NCBI GenBank assembly: GCA_022402505.1
Contig: JAKRSE010000378.1
Coordinates: 1-5,748, forward strand
Direction: 5' to 3'
Origin: Fimbriimonadaceae bacterium
GTDB lineage: Bacteria > Armatimonadota > Fimbriimonadia > Fimbriimonadales > Fimbriimonadaceae
Length of the DNA stretch: 5,748 nt
Every line of letters starts with the position of its first letter. Position 1 is the first letter of the stretch. The notes under the pieces were generated by a model that worked only from the letters and a program-made list of their open reading frames with translations, was not told the origin of the DNA and searched no databases. The position numbers and the translations under genes are program-made. Below are positions 1 to 5,748 of the stretch, piece after piece.

Positions 1-689
1 CGCATCAGGCTTCGCCACACCGGCCGGCCGGACCAGAAGGCGGTCGAGATCAGGGCGGCGTGCTGGCGGGGCCATTCTCCGGCCTCCTTTGCGGTGAGCG
101 GCGAACTGGACCGGGTCAGGTTCTGCCAGCCCTTCTCAGTGAGGCCGCCGATCCGCCCTCCCTGGCCGACCACCAGGTGGATGTCGCTCCGGGTCTCCGG
201 TCGGGTGTATTCCAGCCGGAAGGTGTCCTTGTCCTGGGTGCGGAGCTCCATCGTGCCCGTCAGGGTGCCGTCCGGCCGCTCCGTCACCTGGCGCACCAGG
301 GCCCAGCGGGGCATCGGCTTTGCGGCCGATTCATCCATCAACCGGCCGAGGCGCACGGCCTGACTTTCGGCAGCTGGAGGGGCCTGGAATCCCGATGGGA
401 CCGATACCGCCGCCGCCGGAGTCCACCCGCCCGCGCCCTTCGGACGAACCTCGAAGTACTCCTTGGGCACGTCCGGCCGCTTCGGCATCTGGTCGGGGGT
501 GAGCTTTTCCGGGTCGGCCGGGAGCTTGGGCCGAGCGAAGAGGTCCCTCTCCTTGGCCGGGTCCGGACCCGCCGGGTTCTCCGCCGAGCCCTTGTCCTGC
601 CCGGCCTCCTCCGCCGGCGACTTCGAATCGCCGGAACAGCCCGCCAGGCAGAGGATCATCCCCGCGACGAAAAGCGAAACCCGCATCAT
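1..689 (-). CDS. Lipoprotein of unknown function (3' end off the window)
   Basis: No stop codon is reached before the left edge: 229 codons are visible and the gene continues leftwards. The start is well fixed. An in-frame TGA lies at 717-719 and no start codon occurs between it and the paired ATG ATG at 684-689. The N-terminus is a short signal peptide (MMRVSLFVAGMILCLAGC) with Arg3, a hydrophobic core and a lipobox L15-A16-G17-C18, so the protein should be exported, lipidated on Cys18 and membrane anchored. Residues 19 to about 110 are rich in Pro, Ala, Lys and Glu and look like a flexible tether. From about residue 125 an apparently folded part begins with alternating beta-strand-like segments (WALVRQVTERPDGTLTG, DTFRLEYTRPE, IHLVVGQGGRIGGL). 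This loosely recalls LolA-like or other periplasmic beta-sheet lipoproteins, but I do not recognise the family. It follows the GH57 gene by 55 bp in the same direction. Confidence 0.85.
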   Translation of the reverse strand, partial: MMRVSLFVAGMILCLAGCSGDSKSPAEEAGQDKGSAENPAGPDPAKERDLFARPKLPADPEKLTPDQMPKRPDVPKEYFEVRPKGAGGWTPAAAVSVPSGFQAPPAAESQAVRLGRLMDESAAKPMPRWALVRQVTERPDGTLTGTMELRTQDKDTFRLEYTRPETRSDIHLVVGQGGRIGGLTEKGWQNLTRSSSPLTAKEAGEWPRQHAALISTAFWSGRPVWRSLM

Positions 690-701
690 GAGCTTGGACG
701 G

Positions 702-734
702 GGTCGGCGCGGTCGTTCATTCGATCCGCCGACC
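702..734 (-). other. Inverted repeat between the GH57 and lipoprotein genes
   Basis: Perfect 8-bp arms GGTCGGCG (702-709) and CGCCGACC (727-734) are separated by 17 bases in the 55-bp gap between the GH57 stop and the lipoprotein start. The transcript could form a GC-rich hairpin, but no T tract follows on the minus strand, so it is not a canonical intrinsic terminator. It might attenuate transcription or stabilise the upstream message. It could also be chance in GC-rich DNA. Confidence 0.25.
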
Positions 735-744
735 AGGACTTCCA

Positions 745-2472
745 TCATGAACCGGCCGGCAGGGAGTGGGTGGCCCCTTCGGGCAGGGGATGCTCCAGCC
801 GAGCCCACCAGGCGAGGTCCAGATGGGGGAAGGGGGCGTCCTTCTGGGCGCACTCGGCCAGGAACTCCTCTTCCTCGGCCGTCGGCGCCTGGCCCGACTT
901 CACGCGCCAAGCGGTCTCGGCCAGCTTCTTGAACCGCTCGATGTGGTCGGCGAATCGGGCTTCGGCATAGTCTCGGGCCGACCAGGTGGAGATGAGAAAC
1001 TGCCAGTCGCTCGCCTCGGCCAGGAGCATTTCCCGGCACGCCTGCTCCGCCCATCGCCGGGCCGGGCCTTCCTGCATCACCTTGGCCATCGCCCGCATCT
1101 CCTTCTGAACCGGATAGAGCTGCTGCCAGGTCCAGTGGTTGTCCTCGTTCAGCCAGACGGAGTGGTAGCCGCCTTCGCCCCAAGACCCTTCCGGCAGGGG
1201 GACCTGTCGGGTCGGAGGCTCCTGGTCCACCAGGTCGCCGGGCGTGGTGCATTCCACCTGGCTCTCCTGATGCAGCTGAACCGCAAGCTCGTACAGGAAC
1301 TCCGGTCCCTCCCACCACCAGTGGCCGAAGAGCTCGGTGTCGTACATCGCGACGACCGTCCCCGCCCTGCCCGCCTGGGCTCGGTATTCGGCCAGGGTCT
1401 GCTTCAAGACCCCCACCAGGTCCTTGGCGTGGGCCGGGATCTGCTCGAAGGCCTCGAAGGGCTGGTAGGGCCCCTTGGCGCCGAGATCGGCCTTGTTTTC
1501 GCTGATCTTCCAATAGCGCAGTCGCCCCGGATAGAGCTGCTTGTGGAACTCCAGGTAGCGGGGATCGCCGGGATAGCCGACTTCGCCGGACCAGACCTTG
1601 ACGGTGGTTCGGGGGTCTCGGGCGAAGATGATCCGGTCCGAGGCGACCTGGTAGTGCTCGTACTCGCTCCGATGCTCGGCCGGGGGGGTGAAGAGCTGCT
1701 TCGACCGCTGGAAGAGCTCGGCCAGCTGGGGGAACTTCTGCCAGTAGGTGCCCAGAGGCTCGCCGCCGCGGATCATGTGGCTGTCGACAAAGAAGTAGTC
1801 GATCCCGTTCTCGGCGAGGAATTCATCGACTCCCTTGCGCGGCCAGACGGTCTCATCATCGCCCGCCGGGGCCCGCCAATCGTAGGCCGGGCGATAGGCG
1901 CATTCCGGAAGCCAGATGCCCCTCGGAGCCGCGCCGAATCGACGCTTGTGACTGTCCACCGCCAGCTTCACCTGGCCCTGGACCGACTCGTCGGTTCCGG
2001 CCAAGGGGAGGTAGCCGTGGGTCGCGCCGCAGGTGATCAGCTCGATCAACCCGTCTTCCTGGAACCGCTTCCACGCACCGCAGAGGTCCTGATTCCAGCG
2101 GTGCTTGAACTGGACCATGCACCGGGTGAAGATCCGCTGCCACATGTGGGCGGTCGCCGCCATGCTCAGCTCGCCGGAAGCGCGGAACCTCTCCTGGTCC
2201 TCCAGCGCCGCGTCGATCTTCTCCTGGCAGTACTCCAGGAAGCCCGCCTTGAAGCTGGGGTCGTCCAGCTGCTCGGCCAGGATCGGAGTGATGTTGAAGG
2301 TCCACCGAGGCTTGATCCCCTGATCTCTCAGGCGGTCGAGGGCGTCCAGCAGGGGGAGGTAGCACTCGGCCGCTGCTTCAAAGAGCCAGTCGGTGCCGTG
2401 AGGACTCTTGCCATGCGACAGCACATAGGGCATGTGCGTGTGCAGCACCAACATGAAGCGGCCGAGCGCCAT
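745..2472 (-). CDS. GH57 1,4-alpha-glucan branching enzyme-like protein (DUF1957 C-terminal region)
   Basis: This 575-residue protein matches the layout of bacterial GH57 branching enzymes, which form alpha-1,6 branches in glycogen-like glucans in the cytoplasm by transferring a cleaved alpha-1,4 chain. No signal peptide is seen. The five GH57 motifs are recognisable: HTHMPY at 11-16, GATHGYLP at 149-156, GIWLPE at 185-190 with the expected nucleophile Glu190, MYDTELFGHWW at 376-386 with the expected acid/base Asp378, and VWLNEDNHWTW at 439-449. The segment EVGYPGDPRY (297-306) and the C-terminal DWQFLIST...YAEARFADHIERF part (489-514) are typical of the branching-type subgroup. Trp294, Trp440 and Trp449 are likely equivalents of the substrate-binding tryptophans of that subgroup. 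The length lies near the short bacterial members. The ATG is 9 bp after the GH10 stop, with no Shine-Dalgarno motif in that gap. The region at about 231-287, where the branching loop lies, looks long and divergent, so an alpha-amylase or 4-alpha-glucanotransferase activity cannot be excluded. Confidence 0.93.
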   Translation of the reverse strand: MALGRFMLVLHTHMPYVLSHGKSPHGTDWLFEAAAECYLPLLDALDRLRDQGIKPRWTFNITPILAEQLDDPSFKAGFLEYCQEKIDAALEDQERFRASGELSMAATAHMWQRIFTRCMVQFKHRWNQDLCGAWKRFQEDGLIELITCGATHGYLPLAGTDESVQGQVKLAVDSHKRRFGAAPRGIWLPECAYRPAYDWRAPAGDDETVWPRKGVDEFLAENGIDYFFVDSHMIRGGEPLGTYWQKFPQLAELFQRSKQLFTPPAEHRSEYEHYQVASDRIIFARDPRTTVKVWSGEVGYPGDPRYLEFHKQLYPGRLRYWKISENKADLGAKGPYQPFEAFEQIPAHAKDLVGVLKQTLAEYRAQAGRAGTVVAMYDTELFGHWWWEGPEFLYELAVQLHQESQVECTTPGDLVDQEPPTRQVPLPEGSWGEGGYHSVWLNEDNHWTWQQLYPVQKEMRAMAKVMQEGPARRWAEQACREMLLAEASDWQFLISTWSARDYAEARFADHIERFKKLAETAWRVKSGQAPTAEEEEFLAECAQKDAPFPHLDLAWWARLEHPLPEGATHSLPAGS

Positions 2473-2481
2473 GTGTGGGTT

Positions 2482-4704
2482 TTACCCGCCGGCTTCCGGC
2501 TGAAGCGTCACCCGGATCACCGAGGACTGACCCTTCTCCAGCGTGAAGGTTCCGACCAGGGTCCGGCCTCCCGACCGGGCGGTCACCCGGTAGTCGCCCA
2601 GGAAGCCCCGGAACGACCGCTGCGAGGCGGGAAGGGTCAGGCGGGTGCGCCACTTTCGGTTCACCAGGTCCAGGTAGCCGGTCCAGGCTGGCCTCGGCGT
2701 CCAATCGGCCAGGATCATCGCTCCGCCCCGTTCGGCCAGCCAGTGCCGCTGAGCCCAGAATCCCCAGAAGATGAAGGCCTCGACGTTCGGATGGCTGAAG
2801 GCGGCGGTCAGGTAGTCCTTGGTGTAGGCGGCGTGGGAGGCGTCGTCCCAGCTGACGAAGTCGAACTCGGTGATCTCGATCGGCCGCTTCACCTCTCGAG
2901 TCACCTCGTCCCAGGCGGCCAGGACCTGGGGCATCGGCGTGCCGGGAGGCGACTGGTGAGCCTGGTCGCCGAAGATGTCCAGCGGCGCCCCTGCGTCGAT
3001 GATCTGGCGGGCCCGCCGGATCGCCTGACGCCGATGGTTGGGGCCGGTTGCTCCGTCGTTCGAGATGTTGAAGTCGTTGTAGGCGGTCAGCACGTCGGGA
3101 GCCAGCTCCTTGGCCCGCTTGAACGCGCCCGTGAAGCGGTCCCAGCCCAGCAGGTCCCAAAGCTCCGTCTCGGTGACGGCTTCGTTCACGACATCCCAGA
3201 CGTAGAGCATGCCCTTGGTCTTGCTCGTCGCCCGGACGAACCGCTCGTCGATCATCCGGTTGATCTCTTCATTGGTTCGACCGGCGAGGGTGAACGGCAG
3301 GTACCGGCTGCTCCCCCAGACCAGGTTGTGACCCCGGATCAGGAAGCCTCGCTGCTTCAGCCAGGCCGCAGCCGTCTCCACCCGGGCCCAATCCCAGGAT
3401 TCCATCGGCCCCCACTTCATGTCGTTCTCGAAGACGACCGTGTTGAAGCCTTCCTCCAGGGCGGCTCGGTAGCGGTCGAAGTCCGCTCCCTGCCCCGTGA
3501 TCGCCTCAGCCGTAACCGCTGTTCCGAACCGGAAGGCGTGCCGCACCTGGTTGACCTGGAGGGTGCCCGTGAAGGGGCGGCCGTCCGGACCGACGACCTG
3601 CAGCCGGGCGTCGCCCTTGCGGATCCGCTCGATCCGGGCCTCGGCCTCACGACGCCAGGCGTCCGAACCCGGCTCGTAGTCCAAGACGTTCAGCTTCAGG
3701 GCGGCCATGTCCGGCCTCGGGCCGACGTTCAGAACCTCCAATTCGGCGATGTCCACCGTCCCCTTCTGCCCGCCGAAAAAGAGCTTGAACTGGCTCTCTC
3801 CCGCCTCGTAGGTTCCTCCGCTCGGGGCGGCCAGGCGAAACTCCTTCCAGTCCTTCGAGAGCTGAAGCCGCCTGCTGATCGATTTGGCATGGGGCTCCTG
3901 GGACTGCTCGAAGACGACGGTTGGCCCGGCGCCATCCGAGCTGCGGGCGACGACCCGCACAAAGATCACATCGCCCTGCTGGACCGGCTTGTCGATCAGC
4001 CGTCCGAACTGGGAGAACCAGGGCTGGGCTGCGGCGGTCTTGTCATCCAGTCGAAACCGAAGATGCGGCCTTCCTTCGGAACGGGCTTCGACCTGGGGCG
4101 GGGCGGACGTGCCGAGCTCCCAGGCGGTCGGTCCGGCCTGGCCGATCTCCGGCCTTCCGGCCGGAATGAGGGGCTCGGGGCGGGCCAGAGTCGGCCTCGG
4201 GGGTGCGGCCCGGGTCGTCGCCTTCACGCTGACCTGGGCGATGTCGATCGTCCCGGCCCGTTCCGCAAACTGGAACCCGAATTGGTGCGAACCCGAGCGA
4301 ACGACTTCGGAGAGATTCAGGCTGCCCCTGACTTCGGTCCACCGGGGGGCGAGGTCCAGGCTCTCGTTCAGAAGCTTGGTCCAGGGGTCCGTGCGCTGCT
4401 CGAAGACCGTCCGGAGCCGGGCGCCGTCGGGCGAGCGGACCCAGAAGCTGTAGTCCATCTTTCCCGGTTCCAGCCGGGGTTGAACGGTCTGGTAGAGGGC
4501 CGTGCTCCAGGGCGTGTCCGGAGTTCCACGCGAGACGCGGACACGAAGAAAGCGTCCGCCGGGGGCCTCGGGGTCGCTGACGATCTCGCCCACGGACCCG
4601 GGGTTCCAGGCATCGGACGCTTCAAAGTTCCCGCCTTGGAAAACCTCCCCGTGCTTCAGGTCCTGAAGCATGATCGACGTCGCCAGAATCGCCGAAATGG
4701 CCAT
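2482..4704 (-). CDS. GH10 endo-1,4-beta-xylanase-like enzyme with two CBM-like modules
   Basis: The protein is 740 residues from the ATG at 4704. Residues 18-161 and about 188-327 are two related beta-sandwich modules resembling the CBM4/9 (CBM_4_9) type. They share VFEQ, a W-x-E-x-R/W-K-E-F-R segment and a closing GT(I/V)DIA element, and a Pro-rich linker at 162-187 separates them. A segment typical of planctomycete-type GH10 proteins (336-388) leads into the TIM-barrel, about 389-685. There ENDMKW (426-431), GHNLVW (458-463), WDVVNEA with acid/base Glu508, YNDFN (542-546), QAH (581-583) and ITEFD with nucleophile Glu613 are intact. GH10 enzymes hydrolyse internal beta-1,4-xylosidic bonds with retention. 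A beta-rich tail (690-740) follows. The N-terminus MAISAILATSIML is hydrophobic but has no basic residue, so secretion is likely rather than certain. An in-frame ATG at 4809 would overlap the upstream carrier gene by 62 bp and adds residues unlike a signal peptide, so 4704 is preferred. A TTG shortly before it is an alternative. Confidence 0.92.
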   Translation of the reverse strand: MAISAILATSIMLQDLKHGEVFQGGNFEASDAWNPGSVGEIVSDPEAPGGRFLRVRVSRGTPDTPWSTALYQTVQPRLEPGKMDYSFWVRSPDGARLRTVFEQRTDPWTKLLNESLDLAPRWTEVRGSLNLSEVVRSGSHQFGFQFAERAGTIDIAQVSVKATTRAAPPRPTLARPEPLIPAGRPEIGQAGPTAWELGTSAPPQVEARSEGRPHLRFRLDDKTAAAQPWFSQFGRLIDKPVQQGDVIFVRVVARSSDGAGPTVVFEQSQEPHAKSISRRLQLSKDWKEFRLAAPSGGTYEAGESQFKLFFGGQKGTVDIAELEVLNVGPRPDMAALKLNVLDYEPGSDAWRREAEARIERIRKGDARLQVVGPDGRPFTGTLQVNQVRHAFRFGTAVTAEAITGQGADFDRYRAALEEGFNTVVFENDMKWGPMESWDWARVETAAAWLKQRGFLIRGHNLVWGSSRYLPFTLAGRTNEEINRMIDERFVRATSKTKGMLYVWDVVNEAVTETELWDLLGWDRFTGAFKRAKELAPDVLTAYNDFNISNDGATGPNHRRQAIRRARQIIDAGAPLDIFGDQAHQSPPGTPMPQVLAAWDEVTREVKRPIEITEFDFVSWDDASHAAYTKDYLTAAFSHPNVEAFIFWGFWAQRHWLAERGGAMILADWTPRPAWTGYLDLVNRKWRTRLTLPASQRSFRGFLGDYRVTARSGGRTLVGTFTLEKGQSSVIRVTLQPEAGG

Positions 4705-4747
4705 GCCTTCAGTTTCGCACAAAACGGATTGGTCTGGCGGCTGGAGT

Positions 4748-5104
4748 TCAGCGCTTCGGGGTGAAGCTGGTTCCGCAGCCGCAGGACCGCTCGGCGTTGG
4801 GATTTTCAAACCGAAGCCCTCCGCCCAGCAGATTTCCGCTGAAGGTCAGAGTCGCGCCGGCCAGGAAGCGGGCCGATTTGGGGTCGCAGTGGATGCGGAC
4901 CCCTTCGGTCGACCAGACCAGATCGGTCTCTCGGGCGACCGCATCCAGGGCGAAGAGGTACTCCAGGCCGGAGCATCCGCCCCCTTTGATCCCGACCCGC
5001 AGGAAAGCCTCTTCGCGCCCATCCTTGCGCAGGATGCGGCCCACCTGATCGCGGGCGGCATCGTCCACGGCAAAGGGAAACTCGGGAGAAACCGGCGCAG
5101 ACAT
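4748..5104 (-). CDS. A-type iron-sulfur cluster carrier (IscA/SufA/ErpA/HesB family)
   Basis: This 118-residue protein has the usual length and layout of A-type carriers, which accept Fe-S clusters from a scaffold and pass them to apo-proteins in the cytoplasm. The three conserved cysteines are present: Cys44 in KGGGCSGLEY (40-49), and Cys108 and Cys110 in NPNAERSCGCGTSF (101-114). Supporting family blocks are FLRVGIKGG (34-42), DPKSARFLAG (74-83) and the LLGGGLRFENPNA segment (92-104). The ATG at 5104 gives the standard short N-terminus. Longer in-frame extensions run into the preceding regulator gene and read as non-homologous sequence. It starts 19 bp after the Rrf2 stop, the classical pairing of an Fe-S sensing repressor with a maturation protein. 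Sequence alone does not separate IscA, SufA and ErpA, so no symbol is given. No Shine-Dalgarno motif is evident before the start. Confidence 0.94.
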   Translation of the reverse strand: MSAPVSPEFPFAVDDAARDQVGRILRKDGREEAFLRVGIKGGGCSGLEYLFALDAVARETDLVWSTEGVRIHCDPKSARFLAGATLTFSGNLLGGGLRFENPNAERSCGCGTSFTPKR

Positions 5105-5123
5105 CGTCACCGGAGTTCTACGT

Positions 5124-5591
5124 TCAGCGGGCCTTGCGGGCCGGGACCGCTCCCAGAACCAGCAGGGGTTCGGGGATCGACTCGTCCAGGAGATCGGCGA
5201 CCGTGTAGCGCACCAGCACGACATCGACCGCATGCTGAACCTGAAGCCAGAGAGGCCGCAGAAGGCAGTCGCCTTCATGAACGCACTCGGGCTCGATGCC
5301 GCTGTGCCGCTCGCAGAATCCGTCGCCGTAAAGCCGTCCGCCGAGGCTCTCCAGCACGTCCTTGACGATCATCTTCTCCGGGGCCATGCCGAGCTGGTAG
5401 CCGCCGAGCTGGCCGCGGGTGCTCCGGACGAAGCCGGACTTGCGGAGAATGGCCATGAGCTTGGCAACGTGAGAGGGGGTCAGACCCTCCATCCGGCTGA
5501 TCTCCGGAATGGTCAGGCTGGCCTGGTCACCCTGGCGCGCCACTGCAAGAAGGCATCGGAGGCCGTATTCTTCCTGAGCGCTGAACTTCAT
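5124..5591 (-). CDS. Rrf2-family transcriptional regulator (IscR/NsrR-like, candidate Fe-S sensor)
   Basis: The 155-residue protein opens with MKFSAQEEYGLRCLLAVA, the standard Rrf2 beginning, and for that reason I choose the ATG at 5591 over the TTG four codons upstream at 5603. The winged helix lies at about 26-68: LTIPEISRMEGLTPSHVAKL forms the helix-turn-helix and STRGQLGGYQL (57-67) the wing with its conserved RGxxGGY. A long helix (about 73-85) leads to the ligand region, with Cys93, Cys103 and Cys109 in FCERH...PECVHEGDCL. These resemble the three cluster cysteines of IscR and NsrR, though the first spacing is longer. Glu8 sits where NsrR and RsrR use an acidic fourth ligand. The protein should be a dimeric DNA-binding repressor or switch sensing Fe-S status, nitric oxide or redox state. 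It is the first gene of the co-directional run and probably controls the IscA-type gene 19 bp downstream and itself. Confidence 0.93.
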   Translation of the reverse strand: MKFSAQEEYGLRCLLAVARQGDQASLTIPEISRMEGLTPSHVAKLMAILRKSGFVRSTRGQLGGYQLGMAPEKMIVKDVLESLGGRLYGDGFCERHSGIEPECVHEGDCLLRPLWLQVQHAVDVVLVRYTVADLLDESIPEPLLVLGAVPARKAR

Positions 5592-5618
5592 CGACAGAAC
5601 CAAGCATAACCCATATTC

Positions 5619-5656
5619 ACGGACATGTTGCTCAAAATTGTCCGTTTCTTGACGGA
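5619..5656. repeat. Three ACGGA/TCCGT half-sites, candidate Rrf2 operator
   Basis: ACGGACA (5619-5625) and TGTCCGT (5639-5645) form a perfect 7-bp inverted repeat with 13 bases between. A third element, ACGGA (5652-5656), makes a second inverted repeat with TCCGT (5641-5645) across 6 bases. The first two half-site centres are 20 bp apart, about two helical turns, which suits a dimer on one DNA face. The site overlaps the predicted -35 of the regulator's own promoter. It does not match the E. coli IscR or NsrR consensus, so the link to this regulator is inferred from position. Confidence 0.4.
5634..5656 (-). terminator. Possible weak intrinsic terminator of the upstream gene
   Basis: Read on the minus strand, TCCGT, a 6-base loop and ACGGA are followed by CAATTTT, about 40 bases after the stop of the upstream gene. 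The stem is only 5 bp and the T run only four, so termination would be weak. The same bases take part in the operator-like repeats, which is the competing explanation. Confidence 0.18.
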
Positions 5657-5694
5657 AATGGCTGAGATTCGAGGGGTTGAGCCGAAGCAGACCA

Positions 5695-5748
5695 TCACAT
5701 CAGCCCCAGGTCGAGCCGGATGTGTTCGGGGATTCGGTCGATGGAAAA
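5695..5748 (-). CDS. C-terminal end of an unidentified protein (5' part off the window)
   Basis: Reading in from the right edge on the minus strand, 17 codons give FSIDRIPEHIRLDLGLM and then TGA at 5695-5697. The third codon positions are G or C in 14 of 17, which matches coding DNA in the neighbouring genes and favours this frame over the other five. It runs in the same direction as the genes that follow and ends 103 bp before the regulator. The fragment is too short to name a family. Confidence 0.45.
   Translation of the reverse strand, partial: FSIDRIPEHIRLDLGLM

Larger units (their letters stand above)
5592..5694 (-). promoter_or_regulatory. Intergenic promoter/operator region upstream of the Rrf2 gene
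   Basis: This 103-bp gap, the most AT-rich part of the window, separates the tail of the upstream gene from the regulator start and is the longest non-coding stretch here. A -35-like TTGAGC (5630-5635) and a poor -10-like GGTTAT (5606-5611) lie 18 bp apart on the minus strand, and TATGCT (5603-5608) is an alternative -10 with poor spacing. No box is strong. The repeats at 5619-5656 overlap the supposed -35, as expected for a repressor site. No Shine-Dalgarno motif precedes the ATG at 5591. Confidence 0.45.

Noticed and set aside
752..759. CCGGCCGG palindrome at the GH57 3' end
   Set aside because: This is a short palindrome inside coding sequence in GC-rich DNA. Similar GGCCGG runs occur elsewhere, for example near 19-31, so it is not evidence of a site.
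60..932. Plus-strand open frame of 290 codons
   Set aside because: It lies antisense to the lipoprotein and the end of the GH57 gene, and its Arg/Pro-rich translation resembles no family. The minus strand carries a clear lipobox.
686..1513. Minus-strand open frame of 275 codons inside the GH57 gene
   Set aside because: It is an out-of-frame reading of the GH57 C-terminal region, rich in Gly, Arg and Pro. The GH57 frame carries conserved motifs throughout.
766..4764. Very long plus-strand open reading frame (1332 codons)
   Set aside because: It is the codon-complement frame of the GH57 and GH10 genes, and its translation shows no recognisable domain. Its openness follows from the lack of TTA, CTA and TCA codons in the sense genes.
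4748..5278. Longer 176-residue version of the A-type carrier
   Set aside because: The extra 58 residues read through the end of the Rrf2 gene in another frame and are unlike the family. The ATG at 5104 gives the normal length.
5625..5748. Plus-strand frame starting MLLKIVRFLTEMAE and open to the right edge
   Set aside because: Its third-position GC is only moderate, unlike the neighbouring genes, and it conflicts with the minus-strand tail of high third-position GC at 5695-5748. It cannot be fully excluded because the window ends.

Overview
The window reads as chromosomal DNA from a GC-rich bacterium. Gene content and style suggest a member of the Planctomycetota, perhaps Isosphaeraceae: a modular GH10 enzyme with tandem beta-sandwich modules, a bacterial GH57 branching-type enzyme, weak or absent Shine-Dalgarno sequences, and near-total avoidance of TTA, CTA and TCA codons. 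The taxonomic call is an inference from style, not from a marker gene.

All supported genes lie on the minus strand, so transcription runs from right to left. From the right edge they are: the last 17 codons of an unidentified gene (5695-5748); a 103-bp intergenic region with a probable promoter and repeated ACGGA/TCCGT half-sites (5592-5694); an Rrf2-family winged-helix regulator with three candidate Fe-S cysteines (5124-5591); an A-type iron-sulfur carrier of the IscA/SufA/ErpA/HesB family (4748-5104); a GH10 endo-beta-1,4-xylanase-like enzyme with two N-terminal carbohydrate-binding-module-like domains (2482-4704); a GH57 1,4-alpha-glucan branching-enzyme-like protein (745-2472); and a lipoprotein of unknown function cut by the left edge (1-689).

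The gaps between the five complete or nearly complete genes are 19, 43, 9 and 55 bp, with no convincing internal terminator. They could therefore form one transcription unit headed by the Fe-S regulator. The regulator and carrier pair makes familiar sense as an autoregulated Fe-S maturation module. Its physical coupling to a plant-polysaccharide-type hydrolase and a glycogen-type enzyme is unusual and may be either a real co-regulated unit or simple gene packing.

No tRNA, rRNA, CRISPR array, insertion sequence or attachment site was seen. No clearly new system could be demonstrated. The points most worth a second look are the operator-like repeats, the cysteine spacing in the regulator, the mixed operon, and the atypical residues in the two glycoside hydrolases.
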